DNA of 13,063 bases from NCBI GenBank assembly GCA_964541075.1, contig CAZIPZ010000109.1, forward strand, positions 1 to 13,063. Reading direction: 5' to 3'. This document shows positions 1 to 6,737 of the stretch, one piece after another. The DNA is from CAZIPZ01 sp964541075. GTDB lineage: Bacteria > Acidobacteriota > Terriglobia > 20CM-2-55-15. The notes under the pieces were generated by a model. It saw only the letters and a program-made list of their open reading frames with translations, did not search any database and was not told the origin of the DNA. The first letter of the stretch is position 1. Each line of letters starts with the position of its first letter. The position numbers and the translations under genes are program-made.

Positions 1-620
1 CCGCTCCGCCTGTTCCCGACATGACAGAGCCGCGCCAAATGGCGGAGAGGCGCAAGACTGTTGAGGATCCCCTTGCGCAACTTCCACGTCTCGATATCGT
101 GTTCAAGATCCCGCCGGGCAACACAGCAGACTGGTATGCGCTATACGTCGCCGGAGATGTTCTCAGCAGCGGCCTTTCTTCAAGGCTCTATCAAAAAATG
201 GTGCGGCGAACTGAATCGGTAGTGAATGTGTCGGCCGGACCGCTAGAACGGCGCGGGCCCGGACTCTTCTGGGTCTCTGCAACTGTTCGTCCAGGCAAAG
301 ATCCCGCAGAAGTCGAGAAACTCCTTTATGAAGAAATTGAAACACTAAAGAAAGAGCTTGTGACCGACCAAGAACTTCAGAAGGTTCGAGTAGCGGCCAG
401 ACGCGACATGGTGCGGCAGCTTGCGGGAACTCGAGGCCGTGCTACGGAGCTTGGCATTTATGCAGTGTTTTACAACGACCCAAACTTGATCAATACCTGG
501 GGCAAAAAGGTTGAGGGCGTCACCAAGGAGCAAATTCGGCGTTCCGTTGAAACGTACCTCGTAGATACCAATCGCACGGTCGTCGTAACCGTCCCAAAAA
601 CGCAGGGAGGTTCTCGATGA
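1..620 (+). CDS. M16 family zinc peptidase, catalytic-type subunit, C-terminal part (5' end outside window)
   Basis: The reading frame is open from base 3, so the first Met in it (base 21) is internal and the true start lies upstream. About 205 residues are visible. They match the C-terminal half of an M16B (pitrilysin/processing-peptidase-like) protein: a short TEP...ERR...VEDPLAQLPRLDI linker, then a beta/alpha domain with GLSSRLYQKMV and a helical KEELVTDQELQKV region. The Arg/Tyr pair that binds substrate in the C-terminal domain of single-chain M16 enzymes is absent: the segment after LYQKM reads VRRTESVV. In two-subunit M16 systems the HxxEH zinc site is on one subunit and the Arg/Tyr pair on the other. 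I infer that the unseen N-terminal half carries HxxEH. The TGA stop overlaps the next ATG as ATGA, so the pair is translationally coupled. Likely periplasmic, since the partner has a signal peptide; this part cannot show it. Confidence 0.88.
   Translation, partial: APPVPDMTEPRQMAERRKTVEDPLAQLPRLDIVFKIPPGNTADWYALYVAGDVLSSGLSSRLYQKMVRRTESVVNVSAGPLERRGPGLFWVSATVRPGKDPAEVEKLLYEEIETLKKELVTDQELQKVRVAARRDMVRQLAGTRGRATELGIYAVFYNDPNLINTWGKKVEGVTKEQIRRSVETYLVDTNRTVVVTVPKTQGGSR
605..610 (+). promoter_or_regulatory. Strong Shine-Dalgarno of the second M16 gene
   Basis: GGGAGG lies 6 bases before the ATG at 617, inside the last codons of the upstream gene. It fixes that start and shows that this organism uses canonical Shine-Dalgarno sites for operon-internal genes, in contrast to the SD-less starts at 4969, 5035 and 9137. 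Confidence 0.75.
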
Positions 621-2077
621 AGCAAGTGCTTGCAGCGCTCCTTCTTCTTTGGACGTTGGCATCGCCATCCAGTGCGCAGCAGGACGTTTCACCGCCTAAC
701 CTGAGCGCTGTTGAAAGAAAAAACCTCGCCCCTGTTTCCAAGGACATTCTTAAGGTCAGCCTTCCTCGGCCAATAGAGAGGAAGCTTAGCAACGGCCTTA
801 CTGTTCTGATTGTTGAGGACCATCGTTTGCCGTTAATTTCCCTGCAGTTCAATATCGGCGGAGCCGGTCCCGTTTATGATCCATCCGATCTTCCAGGGCT
901 TGCCAATGTCACTGCTCAGATGCTGCGTGAAGGGACGACGAGTCGCAAGAGCCTCCAAATTGCAGAGGAGAGCGAATTGTTAGGCGCCTCTGTTTCGGCA
1001 GGTTCGGGGTATGGTTCTTCGGCGGCTACGGTCAGTGCATCGGGACTCAGCGACAACTTTGACAAGTGGTTCGCCTTGGCGACCGATGTACTGCTGAATC
1101 CGAGTTTCCCAGCCGACGAACTGGGTCGCCTCAAACAGCGGATCAAAGTGCAGCTTCGCCAGCAGCGGGCCTCCGCCAATTTTTTGTCGAACGAGCGATT
1201 CAGCCGAGCCGTGTACGGAACCCACCCAGCGGCGATCGTCACGACAACTGAGGCGGCAATTGACGCCCTTACACCTGAAAAGCTTGCCCAGTGGCATCGT
1301 GAAAAGTATTTGCCGCAGAACGCTGTGTTGGGAGTCGCCGGAGACGTACATTCCACGGACCTCATTGCCGAGCTCGAGAAAGCCCTTGCTCCATGGAAAA
1401 AGACGGACGCGGCTGAAGTTCTACCCCCGAATCCTAGGCCGGCCTCGGAAAGAAAAGTCATGCTGGTGAACCGTCCGAACTCGGTTCAAACCTCACTCGT
1501 CATCGGGAATATCGCTATTGATCGCCGAGATCCCGACTACATCCCACTGGTTGTTGCCAATCATGTTTTCGGAGGTGGCATCACCGGACGTTTGTCGCTC
1601 AATCTTCGCGAAGCAAAGGGTTACACATACGGCATAGGGAGCGGCCTGTCTGCGTTGAAATGGCCCGGACCATGGCGAACGGTAACCGCCGTTCGGAGTG
1701 AGGTGACGGAAGGTGCAATGACTGAATTCTTTCAGGAGATCAAACGATTTCGGGACGAACTGACTCCTGAGAAAGAGTTGGATGAAGCGAAACGAGCGAT
1801 AGTGGCGAGCTTCGCCTTATCGCTGGAGGATCCGGACCAGGTGCTCGGCTATTACATCGTTCGTTCGATCTACAAATTTCCCGCGGACTATTGGGATAGC
1901 TATGCGGCAAAGGTGATGGCTGTTACTCCGGCCGACATTCAACGCGTCGTGCGGAAGTACCTCAACCCTGACGCGTTCCAGGTTGTTGCGGTGGGAGATG
2001 CATCGAAAATCAAAGAACCGATGGAAAAGTTCGGAACGGTTGAAGTCTATGACACGGAGGGTAAGAAGCTGAACTGA
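617..2077 (+). CDS. M16 family peptidase, non-catalytic partner subunit, secreted
   Basis: 486 residues, with an N-terminal signal peptide (MKQVLAALLLLWTLASPSSA, probable cleavage near residue 20), so exported to the periplasm. Two M16 domains follow. In the first (about 55-270) the place where active enzymes have HxxEH reads GLANVTAQML: N97, A100 and Q101 replace His, Glu and His, so this chain cannot hold the zinc. The second domain (about 275-470) keeps the substrate-binding pair in LREAKGYTYG (R331, Y338) and the GGGITGRL motif. This is the known complement of a zinc-bearing partner, presumably the upstream coupled gene (ATGA overlap, GGGAGG site). The pair probably works as a heterodimeric peptidase on small peptides in the periplasm; substrate unknown. 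Length is normal for the family. The ending VGDASKIKEPMEKFG...VYDTEGK is usual for this group. Confidence 0.93.
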   Translation: MKQVLAALLLLWTLASPSSAQQDVSPPNLSAVERKNLAPVSKDILKVSLPRPIERKLSNGLTVLIVEDHRLPLISLQFNIGGAGPVYDPSDLPGLANVTAQMLREGTTSRKSLQIAEESELLGASVSAGSGYGSSAATVSASGLSDNFDKWFALATDVLLNPSFPADELGRLKQRIKVQLRQQRASANFLSNERFSRAVYGTHPAAIVTTTEAAIDALTPEKLAQWHREKYLPQNAVLGVAGDVHSTDLIAELEKALAPWKKTDAAEVLPPNPRPASERKVMLVNRPNSVQTSLVIGNIAIDRRDPDYIPLVVANHVFGGGITGRLSLNLREAKGYTYGIGSGLSALKWPGPWRTVTAVRSEVTEGAMTEFFQEIKRFRDELTPEKELDEAKRAIVASFALSLEDPDQVLGYYIVRSIYKFPADYWDSYAAKVMAVTPADIQRVVRKYLNPDAFQVVAVGDASKIKEPMEKFGTVEVYDTEGKKLN

Positions 2078-2117
2078 CACATCGCGGTCGGATAGACTAA
2101 TCGACGGCCTCCGGATA

Positions 2118-3947
2118 CTATCGATCACCGATTCCGGCGGCCATCATCATTGGTTGAATTCTGTAGACCTTCCGTGTTCCTGTAAGCCCTCGAAGAACGC
2201 AATCCTCTGTTTCCTTGCAGTGCGAATACCGCGCCAACACCCTTTGAACATTCGGATCATTCCAGATTTCCGGTGTTATAGCGATGTCGCCCCCTCGGCT
2301 CTCCTTTTGTATTCGCGCAGCAACGTTCGCTGTAGTTCCAAAGTAGTCGAGAATGTCATCGGAGTTCACAGTGATGCATGTCCCATGATGAATTCCAATC
2401 TTCAGGATGAGCGCAGGCTCTCCGCGCGCAGCGTTATCATCATTGATCGTTTTATGCATCCGGAACGCCGATTCAACGGCGTCCGCAGGATCAAGAAATG
2501 CAGCCATAACGGAATCTCCTATTGTCTTGATGAGCGCACCATTTGCCGAGGCGATACTCTGTCGAAGCAGATCAAAATGCCGGCGGACCAGTGCGTATGC
2601 CGGCGCCTCGCCGATCTGTTCGTAGAGCGCAGTTGATGCCTTCAGGTCCGTGAACATCAAGGCTACCGCGCCTACCGATATTGGCGTATCAGGACTCAGC
2701 ACTTCTTTGGAAAACAGGGTGCGAAATTCATTCATTGCAATCACCGTAGCGGCGGTGACTGCATTTTCGTCACCCTGAACACGTTCGAGCATCATCGTAA
2801 TTTCCTTTTGATCGTCGTTCTCGAGCACGAGTGAAACGTCCGGAGTCATGGCAAGGGCGGTCGGTTCGAGAGTCGCGCGATGAATTCTCACCTTCGCATT
2901 GGAGGCAGGCGCATCCGAACGAACCTCAAGAGTAGTCTGGCCATCAAGCTTCAAAGATCGCAAACGATACTTCCAGGACCTGAGCTTCATTTGTATGGTC
3001 TTTGAATGCTTCCCAGGAATCACCTGCTGGGCCACCACGTGAGGCGCATTCATCGGCCCGCCGCTGCAATATCGGACGGCATTGACCTGACGAATGGCAG
3101 GGTTGGGATGGAAAGTGACTTCGACGGATTCGGCAAAATCGGTCGAGTAGCGAATATTGCACGCAGGACAGTGCGCTTGTGTGCGTAACTTTCTGAGACT
3201 TTCATGCCGCTCCTGAGGGCCGCGGCAACCAGGACAAATGACATCCCAAGACAAGTTCAGAAGGCCGGCCTGCGCCGCATAGAGAAACAACTTCAAGACG
3301 TCACGCCTGTCGGCCTTCCAGCGATCCGCAAGCTCAAACGGCCGCATCATATCGAGTTCTTCATCGGGGTAGGTTTCGATAGCTTCAACGAGACGCGGAA
3401 GCCACTCTCGGCCTGCGGCATTTGCCAGGCGTTCACGCATCGCTTGAAGGCGACCCCCGGCGATCGGTTGGCGGGGACGAGGATTGTATGGCGACTGTGA
3501 TTCTTCCTGCAGGATTTCTTCGACTTTCTTGTATGCCGCAGCGAATCGTCTTCGCGAAGCAAAACCGATTTCCCAATAGATGGCAGGAATAGCGAAAATC
3601 CATCTTGGAGTGCACGTAATTGTTTGCTCCAAGACCGTTCCGCCATTATTTTCTCGAAGCGAGACGGCCGTATGAAACTTCCGGATTGGGCCGTTATGAT
3701 ACGTGCGGACGATTTCGTAATAGCGGCCTTCTATCCATTCGAATGGATGTTCATCCCAGCGAAGCCGCCATCCCATGTAGCGCGTTTCGCCGATCTGACG
3801 CGAGCCGCCGTCAACCTCAGGGACATACTTAAACGTAAATTCAGGAAGGCCAGCGTATTGATTGATGCGGTTGGTGTCCGCTATGTACCGCCACAATTTT
3901 TCGGGTGGCGCAGCGATTGGGATTGACCAGACAAAACGAAGGATCAT
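2118..3947 (-). CDS. Class III adenylate cyclase with START-like N-terminal and DUF5939/zinc-ribbon middle domains
   Basis: 609 residues, no signal peptide or membrane segment: cytosolic. Residues about 1-147 look like a START/SRPBCC ligand-binding domain (VWSIPIAAPPEKLWRYIADT, ending in an aromatic-rich helix). Residues about 160-400 resemble DUF5939, found before cyclase domains, with a zinc ribbon formed by C238/C241 and C260/C263. Residues about 424-600 are the catalytic domain. Both metal aspartates (D434 in FTDLKAST, D478 in GDS), the adenine-selecting K474 and D534 (DYFG), and the transition-state N541 and R545 (NVAAR) are all present. So an active homodimer making cAMP from ATP is expected. 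The stop of the upstream channel gene is 8 bases from this ATG, which has AAGGGA just before it: same operon. The ligand of the START-like domain is unknown. Downstream it converges on the M16 gene with a 40-base gap. Confidence 0.92.
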   Translation of the reverse strand: MILRFVWSIPIAAPPEKLWRYIADTNRINQYAGLPEFTFKYVPEVDGGSRQIGETRYMGWRLRWDEHPFEWIEGRYYEIVRTYHNGPIRKFHTAVSLRENNGGTVLEQTITCTPRWIFAIPAIYWEIGFASRRRFAAAYKKVEEILQEESQSPYNPRPRQPIAGGRLQAMRERLANAAGREWLPRLVEAIETYPDEELDMMRPFELADRWKADRRDVLKLFLYAAQAGLLNLSWDVICPGCRGPQERHESLRKLRTQAHCPACNIRYSTDFAESVEVTFHPNPAIRQVNAVRYCSGGPMNAPHVVAQQVIPGKHSKTIQMKLRSWKYRLRSLKLDGQTTLEVRSDAPASNAKVRIHRATLEPTALAMTPDVSLVLENDDQKEITMMLERVQGDENAVTAATVIAMNEFRTLFSKEVLSPDTPISVGAVALMFTDLKASTALYEQIGEAPAYALVRRHFDLLRQSIASANGALIKTIGDSVMAAFLDPADAVESAFRMHKTINDDNAARGEPALILKIGIHHGTCITVNSDDILDYFGTTANVAARIQKESRGGDIAITPEIWNDPNVQRVLARYSHCKETEDCVLRGLTGTRKVYRIQPMMMAAGIGDR

Positions 3948-3955
3948 CGATTCCC

Positions 3956-4969
3956 TTATGTCCGAGGTTGCGCAACCTTCCGTGCCCGTCCGATATGGTC
4001 GACCTCGCCGAGAACAATCAGGATTTGCCCGGGTTGTACAACCCAGGAGTCTTCGGGATTGTAGACAAAATCATTGGAGTGCGTGAGGCGCGCTGCAGCG
4101 ACGAGCAAATTGTATTCGGTTCGCAAGGGCAATTCTTTCAAGGACCGATTTGCCCAGGACGACTCCTTGTCGATCGTCAACTCCTCAACGCGATAGGCAT
4201 GGTCGGGGTCACGAAGCATCAGATCCAGGAAAGACACCACGGAGGGCCGCACCATTTCCGAAACGAGACGAAGGCCTCCAATGGTCGCAGGATTCACGAT
4301 GGCATCGGCTCCCGCGCGCTTGAAACGACTGGCCATTCCCGGTTCGATTTCCTTAACCACGATGCGGATCTTTGGGTTCATTGTCCGGATGCTAAGCGTT
4401 GTGACGAGATTATCCCGGTCTGTCGGCAACGCGACCGCGGCAGCGCTGGCGCGGCGTATTCCTGCGCTATCGAGAGTCTCCTCGTGATCCGCATCGCCCT
4501 GTATGACTGCAATATCCTTGGTCTTCGTCAGCTCGTCCAGAGCCTGTTGATCAGAATCGATCACAACAAATTCACGCTTTGTTTTCATTAGCTCTTCAAT
4601 AACTCGCAATCCTGTCTCACCTGCTCCGCAAACCACGTAGTGTCCTGTCATCGACTGAATCTTTCGACTCATTCGCCTCCTCCAGAAGTAATGGGACAGA
4701 TCGCCCTCTACGACAAAGGCTGTTACGATCGAAACTGCATAGAGATTGATTGCCATACCGAACAGGATCAGCACGATGGTGTACACGCGCAAATCCGGCC
4801 GGCCCGTGTGGTCCACAGTTTCTCCGAATCCGACCGAAGCAACTGTGATAACCGACATGTAAAGGCAGTCCAAGAACGGCGTTTGGGGACTGAAGAACTT
4901 GTAGCCGACCCCTCCAAGGAAATAGACACTGAAAAGAAGGAGCAATCCAAGAGTGAACCGCCGGGTCAT
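3956..4969 (-). CDS. Two-TM potassium channel with RCK (TrkA-N/TrkA-C) regulatory domains
   Basis: 337 residues from the ATG at 4969. A positively charged start (MTRRF) leads into TM1 (about 5-25), a pore loop with selectivity filter SVGFG at 45-49 (a TVGYG variant), and TM2 (about 63-87). Then comes an RCK/TrkA-N Rossmann domain with GAGETG at 115-120 and the nucleotide-contacting acidic residue in VIDSD (D138), and a TrkA-C domain at about 256-331. Known relatives are tetrameric inner-membrane potassium channels gated by ligands on the RCK ring. An in-frame GTG at 4987 would add six residues, but it has no Shine-Dalgarno. The ATG at 4969 has a TGC-TAAAAT box 8 bases upstream, and I prefer it as a possible leaderless start. 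First gene of an operon with the adenylate cyclase (8-base gap). The RCK ligand cannot be read from sequence. Confidence 0.92.
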   Translation of the reverse strand: MTRRFTLGLLLLFSVYFLGGVGYKFFSPQTPFLDCLYMSVITVASVGFGETVDHTGRPDLRVYTIVLILFGMAINLYAVSIVTAFVVEGDLSHYFWRRRMSRKIQSMTGHYVVCGAGETGLRVIEELMKTKREFVVIDSDQQALDELTKTKDIAVIQGDADHEETLDSAGIRRASAAAVALPTDRDNLVTTLSIRTMNPKIRIVVKEIEPGMASRFKRAGADAIVNPATIGGLRLVSEMVRPSVVSFLDLMLRDPDHAYRVEELTIDKESSWANRSLKELPLRTEYNLLVAAARLTHSNDFVYNPEDSWVVQPGQILIVLGEVDHIGRARKVAQPRT

Positions 4970-4977
4970 GGCGGGGC

Positions 4978-4986
4978 ATTTTAGCA
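4978..4986 (-). promoter_or_regulatory. Candidate extended -10 promoter for the channel-cyclase operon (leaderless start)
   Basis: On the minus strand TG-C-TAAAAT ends exactly 8 bases before the ATG at 4969. Transcription starting 6-8 bases past the box would begin at or next to the A of the ATG. There is no Shine-Dalgarno and no convincing -35 at 16-18 bases. The same layout recurs at 5018-5026 (+) and 9146-9154 (-). Confidence 0.5.
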
Positions 4987-5017
4987 CCGACCGAACGTCA
5001 ACGCGGCGGAACGACCA

Positions 5018-5026
5018 TGCTAAACT
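5018..5026 (+). promoter_or_regulatory. Candidate extended -10 promoter for the secreted peptidase (leaderless start)
   Basis: TG-C-TAAACT followed by exactly 8 bases and then the ATG at 5035. No Shine-Dalgarno precedes that ATG. This is the divergent counterpart of the box at 4978-4986; 31 bases separate the two boxes. If real, it excludes the alternative ATG at 5017, which would lie upstream of the transcript. Confidence 0.45.
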
Positions 5027-5034
5027 GGCCGGTA

Positions 5035-6597
5035 ATGATCCCGGTGCTGGCCATATCTCTTTTTCTCTCTTGGGTCCAGGTGCGTTCGGAGACCTACATT
5101 GTCAAGTCCTCAGCTGGCGAAGCGGCAGCCAAACGCGTTCTCAGAGAATTGGAAAATTTCCATCAGCTCGTAGGCACATACATTTTTCAGAAAGTTCGAC
5201 TACCTGAGCTTCCGATCGAAGTCATGTTGATTGGAGACGAGAAAACCCTATCAGAACTTGCGCCTGTCTATAACGACAAGAAACTTCAGGTCTCCGGATA
5301 CTACCAAAGAGGTCAGGATAGAGATTTCATTGTGCTTTCCGGTCGAATCTATCCGCGCGCTCTCACCAGCACTGTTTATCACGAACTGACCCACTACTTT
5401 CTCAGTCGAGCGATAGTAGAGAGGCCAACGTGGCTTAACGAAGGATTGGCTGAATACTTTGCAACGGCCGAGATTCGGGAAGAGGACATTTATCTTGGCG
5501 CTGTTTCCCGGCAGCGCTTCTCAATACTTCGGTCGACGGTTCCGATGCCGTTGAGTGAGTTTTTCGCGACAGATTTGGACTCGCCGTACTACAACGAATC
5601 TGGAAAGGCGAACCGCTTCTACACACAAGCTTGGGCTTTCGTGCATTTCATGATGCACAGTCGCCATTCCGTCGGATTCAAGCAGTATCTTGATGCGCTT
5701 ACTCGAGAGAACGTCAACCTCCTTGATTACCTGAAGGTGAACCAGCGGACTCTCGAAATTGAATTTATCGGATATATCAGGGAGGCGATCCGGCGTCCAA
5801 CGCCCGTTCATATACGCGCGGCCGGTGGCGAACCAACGGTTAGGATCGAGGAAATGTCAGAGGCTGAAGCATTAACATCGATTAGCGAAATCTTCCTGGC
5901 TTCAGGAAAAATTCAGGAGGGAAGGAAACGTCTCGAAGCCCTGGTGACTACAGGCGAACTGCTTCCGCGAGCCTCATACTATCGGGGCATACTGGCTCGA
6001 ATAAGCCAGGAGAGTGAAGCACGAGATTGGTTTGTGGACGCTCTTGCAGATCCACAAGTTGGCGTTCGAGCAGCCATTCAACTGGTGAGTATGGGAGAGC
6101 TGTACATTCCTTCAGTGCGCAATGTCCTGGAACAGGCCGCAGCCAACGGAACGCGAATATCGGACGTCTATTGGGCGCTGGCGGAGATTTATCTGGATGA
6201 CATGCGCCACATCCGAGAAACGGTTCGATTTGCGGCGGAGCAATCACCACCGGTTTCTTCTCCCCCTGCTCCGATTTTTTCCGACCACATGAGTTTGAGT
6301 CCGTATGCTGGCAATGCCGTTGACAATTTAAAATATGAATTGATGTCGCAATCTGCAACAGGGCCGCAAGTGCAGCGGTTTGTCCAGCCCTACTACCCTG
6401 CGGACCTTTTACACGAGAAACAAGCAGGCAAAGTTGTCCTCGATGTTCAAGTCACAGACCAGGGGCGGGTGGCGGGCGTTTGGTTGATTTCATCTGTTCC
6501 CGAAGTCTTTGGAAGTCTCGCGACGGAAGCAGTCCGCTCCTGGGAGTTTGAAGCGATTCCATCACTGATCAGAGTGGTGCTGCAATTCGTTCCCTAA
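5035..6597 (+). CDS. Secreted gluzincin-type (peptidase MA-like) metallopeptidase with TPR-like middle and TonB-like C-terminus
   Basis: 520 residues from the ATG at 5035. An ATG at 5017 would give 526, but it has only weak SD-like sequence and overlaps the likely -10 box. A hydrophobic N-terminus (IPVLAISLFLSWV) suggests export. The catalytic motif HELTH is at 116-120 (zinc ligands H116, H120; catalytic E117), followed by WLNEGLAEYF at 133-142, whose E136 is the likely third zinc ligand. This is the peptidase MA/DUF1570-like pattern. Residues about 260-390 are helical and repeat-like (ASGKIQEGRKRLEALV), possibly TPRs. Residues 452-520 match a TonB C-terminal domain (YYPADLLHEKQAGKVVLDVQV...GRVAGVW...AVRSWEFEA). 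The usual TonB N-terminal membrane anchor with a proline-rich spacer is missing, so energy transfer is unlikely; a binding role in the periplasm is more probable. Substrate unknown. Confidence 0.88.
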   Translation: MIPVLAISLFLSWVQVRSETYIVKSSAGEAAAKRVLRELENFHQLVGTYIFQKVRLPELPIEVMLIGDEKTLSELAPVYNDKKLQVSGYYQRGQDRDFIVLSGRIYPRALTSTVYHELTHYFLSRAIVERPTWLNEGLAEYFATAEIREEDIYLGAVSRQRFSILRSTVPMPLSEFFATDLDSPYYNESGKANRFYTQAWAFVHFMMHSRHSVGFKQYLDALTRENVNLLDYLKVNQRTLEIEFIGYIREAIRRPTPVHIRAAGGEPTVRIEEMSEAEALTSISEIFLASGKIQEGRKRLEALVTTGELLPRASYYRGILARISQESEARDWFVDALADPQVGVRAAIQLVSMGELYIPSVRNVLEQAAANGTRISDVYWALAEIYLDDMRHIRETVRFAAEQSPPVSSPPAPIFSDHMSLSPYAGNAVDNLKYELMSQSATGPQVQRFVQPYYPADLLHEKQAGKVVLDVQVTDQGRVAGVWLISSVPEVFGSLATEAVRSWEFEAIPSLIRVVLQFVP

Positions 6598-6621
6598 CAT
6601 CGAGGCCTTCGTTCGCGTTAG

Positions 6622-6677
6622 GAAGTCCTGCAATCCGGTTTCCCCGGACTCACGCCTGTGTTATCTTACAGGACTTC
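6622..6677 (+). other. Nested inverted repeat in the leader before the radical SAM gene
   Basis: GAAGTCCTG (6622-6630) pairs perfectly with CAGGACTTC (6669-6677). Between the arms is a smaller hairpin, TCCGG (6634-6638) with CCGGA (6644-6648). A third stem, CCTGT (6655-6659) with ACAGG (6668-6672), would compete for the same 3' arm. No T-run follows, so it is not a simple terminator. It may be a structured leader RNA or a protein-binding site in this 140-base gap, or chance. Confidence 0.35.
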
Positions 6678-6737
6678 GTAGGTGCGAGCCCTTCCGGCCC
6701 CGAATTGATAAATCTACGGCAACAGCGGTGAGTATAG

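Noticed and set aside
2078..2117. Rho-independent terminator between the convergent M16 and cyclase genes
   Set aside because: Only short imperfect pairing (GATAG/CTATC with mismatches) and no T-run on either strand.
4985..4987. GTG at 4987 as the channel start
   Set aside because: Kept as an alternative only: no Shine-Dalgarno, and the candidate -10 box lies downstream of it, so a transcript from that box could not include it.
4996..5001. TTGACG on the minus strand as a -35 box for the channel operon
   Set aside because: Only 12 bases separate it from the TAAAAT box, too short for a sigma-70 promoter spacer.
4953..5207. 84-codon plus-strand ORF spanning the divergent promoter region
   Set aside because: Overlaps the channel start and the peptidase signal peptide in another frame, has no motif, and its composition (Arg/Ser-rich) is typical of a shadow frame.
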